A stretch of DNA of 55,791 nucleotides from Temnopleurus reevesii (Eukaryota > Echinodermata > Echinoidea > Temnopleuroida > Temnopleuridae), in the NCBI GenBank assembly GCA_036244855.1, contig BQKZ01000343.1:72219-128009 (forward strand). The letters run 5' to 3'. Both the position numbers and the translations under genes were made by a program. Below are positions 44,284 to 54,665 of the stretch, piece by piece. Numbering within the stretch: position 1 is the stretch's first letter; the number at the start of each line of letters is the position of its first letter. Below the pieces are notes generated by a model. It searched no databases. It was not told the DNA's origin and saw nothing but the letters and a program-made list of their open reading frames with translations.

Positions 44284-44713
44284 AACTTGAGTTTAATACA
44301 TTTCTATAGCATTGCACAAGAGACACTAAACAAAATTTGTGGGATCTCTCTTCAACAAGAATCGCCTAAATCAAGAAATGTGAGTAGAGTGAGCTTTAAT
44401 ACTTCAGCAGGAATCTGCATCTTGTAATAATCCCCATGGAGTATGCATCAACCATACTCTTACAATCCAAGATACAAGGTACTCGTAATCACTTCCTGAA
44501 AATTCATGAATTTCTTCAAAAATCGGTCAAGCGAAACGCACAGGCCATACTTTTTACAAGTACAGTTAGGTCCAGAAGAAAAAGCTACCTATATCTGTTT
44601 TCCCATGGGGATATTACACCAAAACAGGTGATGGGCATGAGTTGAAATGATGTGAAATACAAAAATATTGTGTAGTTCAATTGAGAAAGAAAAATTGCCT
44701 GAAAAAAAACCCC

Positions 44714-44988
44714 GGAGGCGCCGTGGTGTAGTGGTCGTGACTCTCGCCCTTCAACCAGAGGTTCGTAGGTTCGAATCCCACCCTTTGCGTCAATTTCCTT
44801 CAGCAAGAAATTCATCCACATTGTGCTGCACTCAACCCAGGTGAGGTGAATGGGTACCTGGCAGGAATATTCATTCCTTAAAATGCCAAGTGCACTGGTG
44901 GCTGCCGGGCTAAAGCCAGGGTAATAATAATGTAAAAAGCCTTGAGCACTCGGCAGAGTGGATAAGTGCGCTTTATAAATTGCATCTA

Positions 44989-45020
<32 letters not shown>
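44714..45020 (+). mobile_element. tRNA-derived SINE (family S), full length
   Basis: The head is tRNA-like: an A box TGGTGTAGTGG (44724-44734) and a B box GGTTCGAATCC (44768-44778), i.e. an internal Pol III promoter. The body carries CTCAACCCAGGTGAGG, GGCTGCCGGGCTAAAGCC and GAGCACTCGGCAGAGTGG, and the tail is an ATT microsatellite. At 307 bp it is the only copy here with both boxes. It depends on a LINE reverse transcriptase not present in the window. Confidence 0.92.
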
Positions 45021-45025
<5 letters not shown>

Positions 45026-45427
45026 AAGTGTATTAAATCAGAAAGATAATTATGATCTTGAAAGGGTTAATGAGAATCCTGGAAATACATGTCATAAAAC
45101 TGAACCGACTGGGTACATTTTGAACATGCGCATCCACATTTACAAGCAAATTACTCTCCAAGGATACCGGTTCATCAATTATGAAATCAATACACGTTCT
45201 GTGTAACTGATGCCAATTCTGCGATGAGTTGAAACGAAAGGAGAGTCGTTAGAGTATGGAGTGGCCTTGCTTCGTTTGGTTCTAATGCTCTGTAAAATTG
45301 TGCTGGACCTGGGAATTCTGCAATATTAATTACATGTATCACTGAATTACCCCCCCCCCCCATTCTGACCTCATTTATCTCATCAGACAGGATTCTGAGA
45401 AACCAGAAATACATGAAACAGTGTGGA

Positions 45428-45710
45428 AATAATAATAATAATAATAATAGATGCAATTTATATAGCGCACGTATCCACTCTGCTGAGTACTCAAGGCGCT
45501 TTACATTATTATTATTACCCTGGCTTTAGCCCGGCAGCCATTCACGGCGCACTTGGCATTTCAAAAAATAAATATTCCTGCCAGGTACCCATTCACCTCA
45601 CCTGGGTTGAGTGCAGCACAATGTGGATGAATTTCTTGCTGAAGGAAATTGACGCCATGGGTAGGATTCGAACCTACGACCCTCTAGTTGAAAGGCGAGA
45701 GTTAATATTT
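45428..45710 (-). mobile_element. tRNA-derived SINE (family S), inverted, A box missing
   Basis: Reverse complement of the 44714 element: an AAT tail, then CTGGCTTTAGCCCGGCAGCC and CACCTGGGTTGAGTGCAG, ending with the B box complement GGATTCGAACC (45664-45674) and GGCGAGAG. It stops before the A box, so it is 5' truncated. Only about 400 bp from the opposite-facing copy. A 97-codon frame over it is a by-product. Confidence 0.92.
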
Positions 45711-46660
45711 AATTGAGAAAAAAGTCTTGGATAATTGCAAAGATCAAATATTATTTCAATTGCTAATAATTGCAACTTCACAACTTTGCATACTAAGTTT
45801 TTTTTTCAAAGATCCTTGTACACATTATATTTCATAATTGATAATTGGATATATAATTCTATTTTTATGTACCATATTTGTGTATGTAAATTCAATAATG
45901 TTATTTGATAACAATCAAGTAATATGATTTAAGATACATACTTTTGTACTTGTTGAGTGCTGCAATACACTTGTTTGTAAGAGCACTATACAATGTTATG
46001 CTAATGTTCATTATTACGTTGGCAAATGACTAATATATATTTTTAAAAATATGATTGACAGTGTACATTTAACCTGTGAACACATGTGCAAGGAACACTA
46101 GTAATGACTTGGCACTCTGACAGTTTTTATGTCAGTTTTTATTGTCCTGATCTATTGTTTAAAATGGTTAGAAAAAGTGGCTACAGTTGTATGTGTCTAC
46201 AGTATTTGTTCACCTTATAGACATGAATGGGGTGCAAATCTTGATAATCACGAGAAGACATACTTCAAATTCAGCTCATCAGAATAAAAACAAGATGTGA
46301 TAACTTCCACTTAATCAATTAAGCACGGGATTCTTCCTCCTTCGCAATTTGAACAATTACCCAACCAAACAGAATTCTCTTTACCCTTGAAAATAGCTTA
46401 GATTCAAATCCAGTACAATTGTGTACTCAAGATCCTATGCAGACAAAAAAAAAATCCTTTTGAGATTTGGAGACCATGGAACATTATGCCAGAGCGCAAT
46501 AAGCTTGCCTCGGGTCTTTTCTTGGACAAAACACGTTTGACAATACGGTGAAGAAAAACAAATTCTTGGAGAACGGAATACATACTGTATACTACCTGCA
46601 GGAGAAGATGTATGTTGAAAAAATTATAACTGAAAAGAAGAAGTTTGAGAACTGCACTAT
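45711..46660. other. Intronic AT-rich DNA
   Basis: No gene or repeat recognised. Confidence 0.4.
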
Positions 46661-46661
46661 T

Positions 46662-46752
46662 GTTATTTCTTGTCCTGCTTTGAAAGTGCATAGGGACATG
46701 CAATGTCAATGTGTTGTGCGCTATATAAGAACTGAATATTATCATGATAATG
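46662..46752 (+). mobile_element. SINE-like 3' tail, second family (copy 2)
   Basis: GTTATTTCTTGTCCTGCTTT, GCATAGGGACATG and GCGCTATATAAGAACTGAAT match the copy at 2538-2637; the tail is TATCATGATAAT rather than a pure (ATT)n. Confidence 0.6.
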
Positions 46753-47029
46753 TTTATTATAATTGTTAATATGCAATAAGCACCTTTCAAAACCTTTTTC
46801 CAAGAATTACTAATTTTTGGCGAAATAAGGGGTAGATAGACCTTAAATGCTGCAAATTATTCACAGACTTTATCAAAATTGAGGTGATTCAAAATACTAT
46901 CATACAGACTATGCATTATTCAATTAGGTTTCTGAAAATTATGTGATCTACATGTACTGATAAATTAGAATCTGCAATGTGAACAACCCTCTACAGAATA
47001 AAATCAAAATGTGAAAAGGGTAATGTAGC

Positions 47030-47290
47030 ATTCGGAATCAGGAGACGCAAGGACGTTCCCATAAAGACATAGCAATTATTGTCTCGGGACATGTCCAGCT
47101 CACTAATTACACACTGGGAAGGGGTTCCTAAGGACGCCTTAATAGGACCACTTGTGTTTAATCACTGTACTAATGACACTCCCATGCGTCCTGAGCTCTC
47201 ATCAGCGAACTAACAAGATTCAGCAGCTCTTTTAATGATGAACTAATGGCGAGGATGAAACAAGAATTGAAGGGACAGTATTTCTAAGCA
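47030..47290. promoter_or_regulatory. Candidate intronic enhancer
   Basis: A higher-GC block with ATAGCAATTATTGTCTCGGG, CTCACTAATTACACAC, GACGCCTTAATAGG and CTTTTAATGATGAACTAATG: at least four TAAT-type homeodomain words and retained CpGs, with no frame and no repeat. Conservation not tested. Confidence 0.33.
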
Positions 47291-48026
47291 GTCATTTGGG
47301 ATTAAAGGATATCCGACTTCATAAATGTAGTAGATTCACATGCAGGATCCGGTTTTTAAGAGATGATAATGCTATCAGATTTTCTTAAATTTTACTAGAA
47401 TACTCGAAACTTGAAACATACGTGTAGGAGTTGTGAGGATCAAATGTCAATATCCAGTATCAAATGAGCTGATCATATAATATTTTAATAAATGTACATG
47501 TACGTGTATATGCAGAAAGGGCAATATCCGCACACTAATTTCAATTTTTGTTGATGATTGTTCTTTGTATACTATGGAAAATATCCATTCATTCATAATA
47601 CGGTTTAAAAATGTTCTGAATTATGTGAGACAATCAAATGGAAGTGTGACAATTAAAATGGCTTTTAACTCAGTTCAAAATAATAAATGAGCACAAGTCT
47701 TACAGTAGTAGATTTGAATTGTCCCAAAATACTATTATGAAAAAAAATTACATGTAGGCCTTTAATGTTATATACTGCAGAGCAGCATGATTTCTTGAAA
47801 ACTATTAAAAAGGCTGGGGTTGAGCAGCAAATGGTGCAAAAACATTCTTCTCTTGTTGCAAAAATCTTCCCTCAAAAACCCTGTAAATAACTTCCAGATC
47901 ATTTTTCATGCAGATATCAGGTCATGTCTGTCTGCATGCACATGTGACAAAGCGCAAAGATATTTTACTACGGTTTACTAAGGGATAAGCGATGGATATG
48001 AGCAGGTTTTGATTTCAAGATGACTG

Positions 48027-48307
48027 GGATACATGTATAAACATCCTCAGTTCTTCTCCTCAGAGCGTGCTTGTCAGCTTCTAATAAAACAATCCTATCA
48101 CTACTTCTTTTACTATAAGCAGGGCTCGAAATTAGCGGTGGCCCGGGGACAATTGGCCACCTAAAATCCCGTCGGGCCACCTAAAAATCGAAAATTAACC
48201 ATTTTAGGTGGNGGATACATGTATAAACATCCTCAGTTCTTCTCCTCAGAGCGTGCTTGTCAGCTTCTAATAAAACAATCCTATCACTACTTCTTTTACT
48301 ATAAGCA
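48027..48307. other. Exact 95-bp duplication around an N: likely assembly artefact
   Basis: 48027-48121 and 48213-48307 are identical, each starting GGATACATGTATAAACATCC and ending TTACTATAAGCA. Between them lie about 90 bp starting GGGCTCGAAATTAGCGGTGG, with GGCCACCTAAAA repeated, and a single N at 48212. Perfect identity in a region where other duplicates have diverged points to two haplotypes, one with an insertion, joined by the assembler. Confidence 0.85.
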
Positions 48308-48309
48308 TA

Positions 48310-49190
48310 TATTACCAGTATCAATCTGAAATATGTCTCTATGCCATTCAAATTAATTAATTTACCAATTAAAATCAAATAAAAATGTATACATGCATCA
48401 AATTAACTACATGTACATGTACATGAACATGTACACAGTAAAGTGTCAAAGTGCTTGAAAAGCCCTACCATTTCACACAAAACTTTCAAAAGATTAGAAG
48501 TAGAATTATCTCTGTACGTACAGTAGATCATATTTTTGCAAAGAATACATAACTGTAAATTTTGGGCTATAAATGTAGATTGTATTAGTGTAAATGTACC
48601 CTACATTATGTCAAATAATATTTATCATTATGCATATGAAATCAACTTTAAATGTAAGTAGGCCTACTTGAAAGGCCCTCCATATAATTAATTGAAAAAA
48701 TTGCCAGGTTATGACAAGAGAAAAAGTATTTCTGAAGTCATGTACATGTACAGTAGATCATATTACATTTTGAAAAGTAAACTTCTGACTTCAACTACAT
48801 GTAGGCCTACTTGCCTATAATGTACATGAAATGATAAAAAACAAACTTGTCATACATATTGCTGAAGGCACAGTACATGTAGTTCATGACTTTTCTCAGA
48901 GTTTATAAGACCTTTTGGCTTCACATTGCAGGCCTCTACTATACGCTACCCTACATACATGTACAATGAAGGTGCAGTGAACAGAACTGTTGCATGCATG
49001 CATATGATGGATGTATTCAGGATACATGTTGGCTGTTGAACAGACTGGGGGCAAAGGGCATTTGTGACACACAATCAGAAGCAAAGGCATGCCGAATGCA
49101 TTATCATTATTCAAAGCAATCAGGAGCTAAATCTGCTCAGACTCGCACTCCCACAAACCTGCCCCATCGAACAAATATACCCAGTGTTCT
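48310..49190. other. Intronic DNA rich in TACATGTA palindromes
   Basis: Includes ACATGTACATGTACATGA at 48411-48428 and further copies. No gene recognised. Confidence 0.5.
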
Positions 49191-49194
49191 GCCG

Positions 49195-49650
49195 GCCGGG
49201 GCGAAGGTTTGACAGATATATTGGGGTTGATGGGGGGCATTAAGGAGCCGCAAACGAGCATGAATTAGAAAATAGGGAGATTGGTGTGCGCTCACCACCA
49301 TCATCCCCATACCGGTGAGCACCGACACGAATACCCATGCATGGGGCTGTATCGACTCGAGGTGAGGAACCCCACGTCATACGCCGCCGTAAAATATTCA
49401 CAATTTCAGCGATTACACAGTTCGGTGCCGTGGCATGCTCCGCGAAGATGCCGCCGTGACGTCAGCCCGAGAGAGCATGGACGACATTAAAGGGGACACT
49501 GAACGACCTCCATTAAAGATGGGGAGATTCTCGGAGCGGATTTGGGCTTAAAATGGTTGAATAGCCTGACGTCAAGGGGCTATATTCAGCCTCTCAGCAA
49601 TCAGGGGGCTCAAGCATTTCGTATGCAAATGAAGTGGAAATGCTACAAGT
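49195..49650. promoter_or_regulatory. Candidate intronic enhancer with two CREs and an octamer
   Basis: Two perfect palindromic CREs TGACGTCA (49457-49464, 49567-49574) 110 bp apart and an octamer ATGCAAAT (49623-49630). Also GCGCTCACCACC / GGTGAGC inverted words and ACGCCGCCGTAAAATATTCA. GC and CpG content clearly exceed the flanks. The same CRE plus octamer pair occurs at 9838-9985. Confidence 0.38.
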
Positions 49651-49659
49651 CTTCTCTGA

Positions 49660-50175
49660 AAAGGCACTGGGATTGAGAACAATGCATGAATAGGGTGAAT
49701 ACCTCTGCTTAACTTAACACTCTCACCTTGCCTTATTCAAAAAGTGTTCACGCCTTCTTTCTATGCAGCGTAACCTTTCACTTTTACTCATTCATTCTGA
49801 CACACATAATGCGGTTAGGCTATAATCCCAGTTTAGCTCTGCACTTTCAGTCTGGTTTCCCTATACAACCCATTACAATGGTCGCTTCAGTAACACTCAA
49901 TCTCCCTTGCCAAAAAAAGTCTAACCAAGAAGCCATTACTTAAATATACATTGTGCAATTTTCTGAATGCCTATTGTATAATGTCTTCATATAGCAGGTT
50001 CTGCAGGCATATTTATCAGCACACGGGGTGTACAGCACTTGTATACTTATCACTTGAATTTGATTTTTAAAATAAATGCACATGTAGACACTGTACACAT
50101 GCATGTCTATGCTGTACATAAACATTAGTCCGAGTTGCATATATGAAACCTTAAGGACAATGTGGAGTGTATACT
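49660..50175. other. Intronic DNA without recognised features
   Basis: No gene or repeat recognised. Confidence 0.4.
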
Positions 50176-50179
50176 GACC

Positions 50180-50380
50180 TGTACAAGTATAAGCCAATAT
50201 TTCTGTAATTTCGAACCAGTTCAACACATTGGCATGTCGTTATTTTTATGCATCTGACAGTATTTGTACACATGTGAATGTGCATCATGCAGTCTTACTG
50301 AGACAGTGGTTATTTTTGTGAAGCCAAGACTGCAAAATTTGGCGGAAATAAAACCACTGCAAAAATTACAGCTTACATAT
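50180..50380. mobile_element. Palindromic MITE family A, diverged copy
   Basis: ACAAGTATAAGCCAATATTT at the left, GGCGGAAATAAAACCACTGC and AAAAATTACAGCTTACAT at the right. Order and ends match the 11484 copy in reverse. Confidence 0.72.
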
Positions 50381-51142
50381 TCAGCAGTTCCCTGTCATAC
50401 CCAGTACATATGCTGATCTCTACATACCGGTACAAGTGCCTGATTGTCTGTACATGTAATAATCATACATAGAGTACAAATATGTTACAGAATCCACAAT
50501 GACAGTTGCACTAGAAACCATGAACTTACGATGCATATTAAAAAAATACAAAGGCCAGCTGAGATATCAGCATATGACGATATTAAATGACAGTAAGTAT
50601 ATGTACAGTACATATGAAGTTCTGATGCAGATGATTACATGTACAATCATTCCGTATTGAATTTTAAAAGCAACCTAAACAAAGTCAAAAGTCTCTCTGA
50701 TTTCATTTCAAGTGACAAGTAATGTTCATTTAAATAAAGATAATGTATCTGACCTACACAATTAATAGACAATCACATACATATGTACTGTAACAAGTTA
50801 ACTCAATTTCCCTTTTGACCACACTGACCACATTGTTCGAGCATGAGAACATTTCATTCTTGTATTGTAGTTTCGATTTGAATAACAATAGAAACAGCAA
50901 TGTTGGCACATCCGTACTAAAAATAACACACTACAGATTTAAAGATGCCCTTTATACATGAATCAATCTTATGAATTTACAAGTGTGCGAAAACAGCTCC
51001 AAAGTGTTGAACTTTGATTTGTTATCTGGTAAAAAAATCTATAGAACCAATAATTGCATAGCTTGTCGCAAGAAGATATTTAAACATTTAAGCAAAGTTC
51101 TCGAAACTTTCATGAAGAGGAGTCCATGTTTCTACTGGGACT

Positions 51143-51325
51143 ACTGTAAAGCTGATATGTCTGCTGTGGTTTAATTCCCTGTACCCATAAAAATTTCCAC
51201 TGTATATGATGCCCATTTGTGTACATGTATGCATACAAACACTATATCAAGAACGTAGCAGTTTGGACAAACTCCAATATTGAACCAGTCGTAAAAATGC
51301 AAAACTGACTGTATACTGAAATATA
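51143..51325. mobile_element. Palindromic MITE family A, diverged copy
   Basis: TACTGTAAAGCTGA at the left, AAAAATTTCCACTGTATATG and TTTGTGTACATGTATGC inside, GACTGTATACTGAAATAT at the right. Confidence 0.62.
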
Positions 51326-51347
51326 TACTGCAAACCTATGTGTACGT

Positions 51348-51588
51348 TGGGTGACTTCAAGTACGGTGTTGAACGCTGGTGTTGGTGTTGCAGCAAAACC
51401 AACACCAGCCTCAACACCAAACTTGAAGTCTGTTGGTGTTTGGAGTAGACCTCGCAAGATTCTGACGTACTTCGGTCGTTTCTGTATCACTTCTGTAAAC
51501 TGACCAATGGTGTTTGACCTCGGTTTACGGACCATTTTTCTCTCTCAACAACAACACCAACACCGAACACCGTACTTGAAGTCACCCA
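51348..51588. mobile_element. Fold-back MITE with nested hairpin, TGGGTGACTTCAAGTACGG ends
   Basis: TGGGTGACTTCAAGTACGGT and its reverse complement ACCGTACTTGAAGTCACCCA are the two ends of a 241-bp unit. Inside the left third, GACTTCAAG and CTTGAAGTC plus GGTGTTG / CAACACC words form a second, complete hairpin (51353-51430). No coding sequence. Confidence 0.85.
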
Positions 51589-51599
51589 TTGGCTAGCAA

Positions 51600-52395
51600 A
51601 ATACATGTATATTTATTGTATATCCCTTTTTTACAGTCAAATGTATGGACCTCTCACTCCTAGCTAAACCTAAAATAGTCCAATAAATAGCATACATGCT
51701 TGCATATTAACGCCCATCATATATGTAGGTTGGATACATGACCAGCATTATGTGCATTTTTTTTTTTCAAACTACATGTACATGCCCATCTACAAGTATC
51801 AAATTACAAAATCTGGGAATTACTGGGTTTACATGTATGTTAACTCAGGGGATCACACTTCTATACTAGTTTCAAGATCTTATTTGCCAGTATACATTTC
51901 AGGGAATTAAGTATTCATCAACATGTCCTTACATGTCAAATATTGATCTTGAACTACATGTATTTTGCAGTTAATCTCAGATTTTGGTAAAGAAATTCCT
52001 AAGAAATTTTGAGGTCCTGTACAAGGACAGTGTAATTCTGGATATCATATCATGCCCTACGGAAAGATGTTTGATCAAACTGATGTAAAATTGGTATACA
52101 AACCAGGATTTAAAAGCTACAGTGTATATATCTTGTTCCTATGAAGCTAACACAGGAAATAGCATATGGGACCACAATAAGGAAAGACAGAGCCAATTTT
52201 CTGATCACTATTTCTGACATTCACTTTGCTCAAGCCTAAACTTGTATTCAACATCCAGTACATGATTTTGAACCATAACGATTAATTTTTTCTCAATGAT
52301 CCTTGAACAGGAGAGGAGTCATCTTCCTGGAGCCAAAATTATAAAAATAGGAACATACACATATGTAGAAAGGTTGTGTGCATAGATACAGTATT
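51600..52395. other. Intronic AT-rich DNA
   Basis: No gene or repeat family recognised; several TACATGTA words. Confidence 0.4.
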
Positions 52396-52398
52396 GAT

Positions 52399-52491
52399 CG
52401 AAATAAAGGTAACAGATTCCCACCATGTCCCGCCAAAGCCTACGTAAAATGCATGCATGCATTTTCGTGGGACACGGTTCACCTTATTTCG
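52399..52491. repeat. Fold-back with 20-bp perfect central palindrome
   Basis: Arms CGAAATAAAGGTAAC and GTTCACCTTATTTCG enclose TGTCCCGCC / GTGGGACA words. At the centre AAAATGCATGCATGCATTTT (52446-52465) is a perfect 20-bp palindrome. Confidence 0.75.
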
Positions 52492-52499
52492 ATTACGCT

Positions 52500-53010
52500 T
52501 TTAAAAAAAATGATTGCATTGATACTTAGGTAAATCATTCCTACAATTATCAAAACATAAATGCTTGCACTCAACAAGTGCATATTCTGCACAAGTGTGC
52601 CATTCAACAAATAAAATTGAATATTTTTGCCAAAAAACATCCAAAATGAAGATTTGTCTCAATATTACAAGTACATGTACATTCCATCATTTTAAACTTG
52701 ACTACAAAATATTTTCATGACTAATCTTGGGGAAAAGTTTTTAAACAGATCCAATTTATGTAACTCAGAGCAAATTTGATCAGTGATGATTTCAAAAGAG
52801 AAAATAATCAGAGATAAGGAGACTTCAATCTTACAGAATCTCCTTAGCTCTCAGCAGTCGATATCTATGAGGATATGCGCATCATCAAAGCTTCATCATG
52901 CCCTCTTTCGTCATGCGGGCAATCTGGCGATTCATTAATCACACTTATCTTCGTCACTACTCTGACTACGACTAGGAGGTTCTCGTATATTAGCAACCAA
53001 TCCTGGGATA
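52500..53010. other. Intronic DNA without recognised features
   Basis: Nothing recognised until the inverted-repeat cluster that begins at 53013. Confidence 0.4.
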
Positions 53011-53012
53011 CT

Positions 53013-53502
53013 AGTCTACAGGCAAAGACTCTTGTATTAAATTTTCCGAATTTCCGATAGTGTAAAGTCCAGAGTCTCCAGTCAGAGACTAATTTCAATG
53101 TCATGTGTGAACTCCTTGCTATGACTGGGGAGCTGAACATGCTGAACATAGTCTTGAATTGCAGACTCTGTATTATCTCCCACATGCAAAATTGCAACAC
53201 CGAAAGCTAACGGTCTGTGCCTCCAGACTACCAATGAACTATACCAGACCCCAGTACTACTTATCATTACCTCTCTCCCCCTTTCATCATCCCTGACTAG
53301 TCTGTAAGCAAAGACCCACTTCTTGTAGCTTATTCAATACCGCCCACTAGCTGGAGCAACTGTGTCCTCACATGAAGTCTGGCGCAGCTACGGGCTCCTA
53401 TCTAATTTGGCAGGCCACAGGTAGCCGTGCTAGCCTTCACCTCCACACACAGATGTTTGCTTCTCAAACAAATCACATGGATTAAGTCTCCGATTGCAGA
53501 CT
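53013..53502. repeat. Cluster of six AGTCT-N8-AGACT inverted repeats
   Basis: Perfect copies start at 53013, 53073, 53150 and 53485; one-mismatch copies at 53212 (GGTCT) and 53299 (AGACC). All are exactly 18 bp. Spacings are 60, 77, 62, 87 and 186 bp. The N8 and the intervening sequence differ from copy to copy, so the arms and their distance are what is kept. Confidence 0.85.
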
Positions 53503-53990
53503 AATCATCCCCAACAGCGATACCCATATCACGGGGATCTCCTCTGCCAACCTACGTCACCGCGTCGGCTTTGGAAAGGTCATCGTATCTCTCCCCTGCA
53601 CTAGATTAGCAGAAGATGCCGAAGTTGTGTGTCAATGACGGCATATTTAAAACCATGAGTGAAATATTAAACCCTATTTGTAATGTGCTGCATTGGCTCT
53701 TCATTGTATACATAGCCTGTAGATGATGCACATGTCAGACTGAATGTTTAACATTAAAATGTTTGTTTTTTTAAATCATAGACATAGGCCTATTCATATC
53801 TTAGCAGATGTGTGTACAGATCTATTTATTTTATAATCAGTATTGTTCTAACTTCACTATGGCCCCAAAATTTCTGTGCCTTTAGCAGCAAGACCATTTG
53901 TGTGGAACCTAAATGGCTAACATTGTTAAGAATCAAAATAAAATTAAGCTGATTCAGCAGGTGCAGTGTTCATTCTAAACATTTAGAACA
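53503..53990. other. GC-richer then AT-rich intronic DNA
   Basis: 53520-53600 keeps CpGs (CTACGTCACCGCGTCGGC) and may continue a regulatory region with the preceding cluster; the rest shows nothing recognisable. Confidence 0.3.
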
Positions 53991-53992
53991 AT

Positions 53993-54092
53993 GCTGCCGG
54001 GCTAAAGCCAGGGTAATAATAATGTAAAGCGCCTTGAGCACTCAGCAGAATGGATACGTGCATTATATAAATTGCATCTATTATTATTATTA
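53993..54092 (+). mobile_element. tRNA-derived SINE (family S), 3' fragment
   Basis: GCTGCCGGGCTAAAGCCAGG, AAAGCGCCTTGAGCACTC, ATAAATTGCATCT and an (ATT)n tail. Head and first half absent. Confidence 0.85.
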
Positions 54093-54660
54093 ATAACCAA
54101 AATTCCCAAGCATTTACAGAGATGCCAACTGGTCCGGAATATGTCCCGATTTTTTTCATCTTTTCATCTGATTTTTAAAGCAAAAATTTTCAGGTGCAGA
54201 CCAAGTCTTTTAGAGGAAGTGAGTTAACATATAGTGTATCAGAATAATCAAGTTTTGTTCACTTTCTTTTTTTTAATTTATCTTCAACATAATCTGTACA
54301 TGTATATTAATGAGAGGTTTTATCAGACTGACAAACTGATGACCAATTTAAAGAAATTTATTGAATGTACTTTAGATACCGGTATCATTCTTATTGTTGT
54401 CCGACTATCGTGTAGGATACGAACAAATGAGGCAAATGACAGGAGTGTATACATTTTGTATGCATTGTACACATACTATCAAATATATATTAGGGTCTGT
54501 ATTTGCACAGACTATGGTAGATAAACCATAGTGTGAGCATGATACTGTTTGAGAAAGTACACGTACAATATATGTCATCCAAATTCATGGCTAGAACGTG
54601 TGTAGGCCCTACATGTACATGCTTGAATTACACAAAAAGATTGATCCATGCACAACTTTA
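54093..54660. other. Intronic DNA
   Basis: A longer-spaced variant GGTCTG ... CAGACT lies at 54494-54513. No gene recognised. Confidence 0.4.
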
Positions 54661-54665
54661 AAATA

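Noticed and set aside
44714..44790. tRNA gene
   Set aside because: A and B boxes are present, but the sequence continues into a SINE body with an ATT tail and the tRNA fold is not intact. It is a tRNA-derived SINE head.
45423..45716. 97-codon plus-strand frame
   Set aside because: Translation of the inverted SINE; such frames are common annotation errors.
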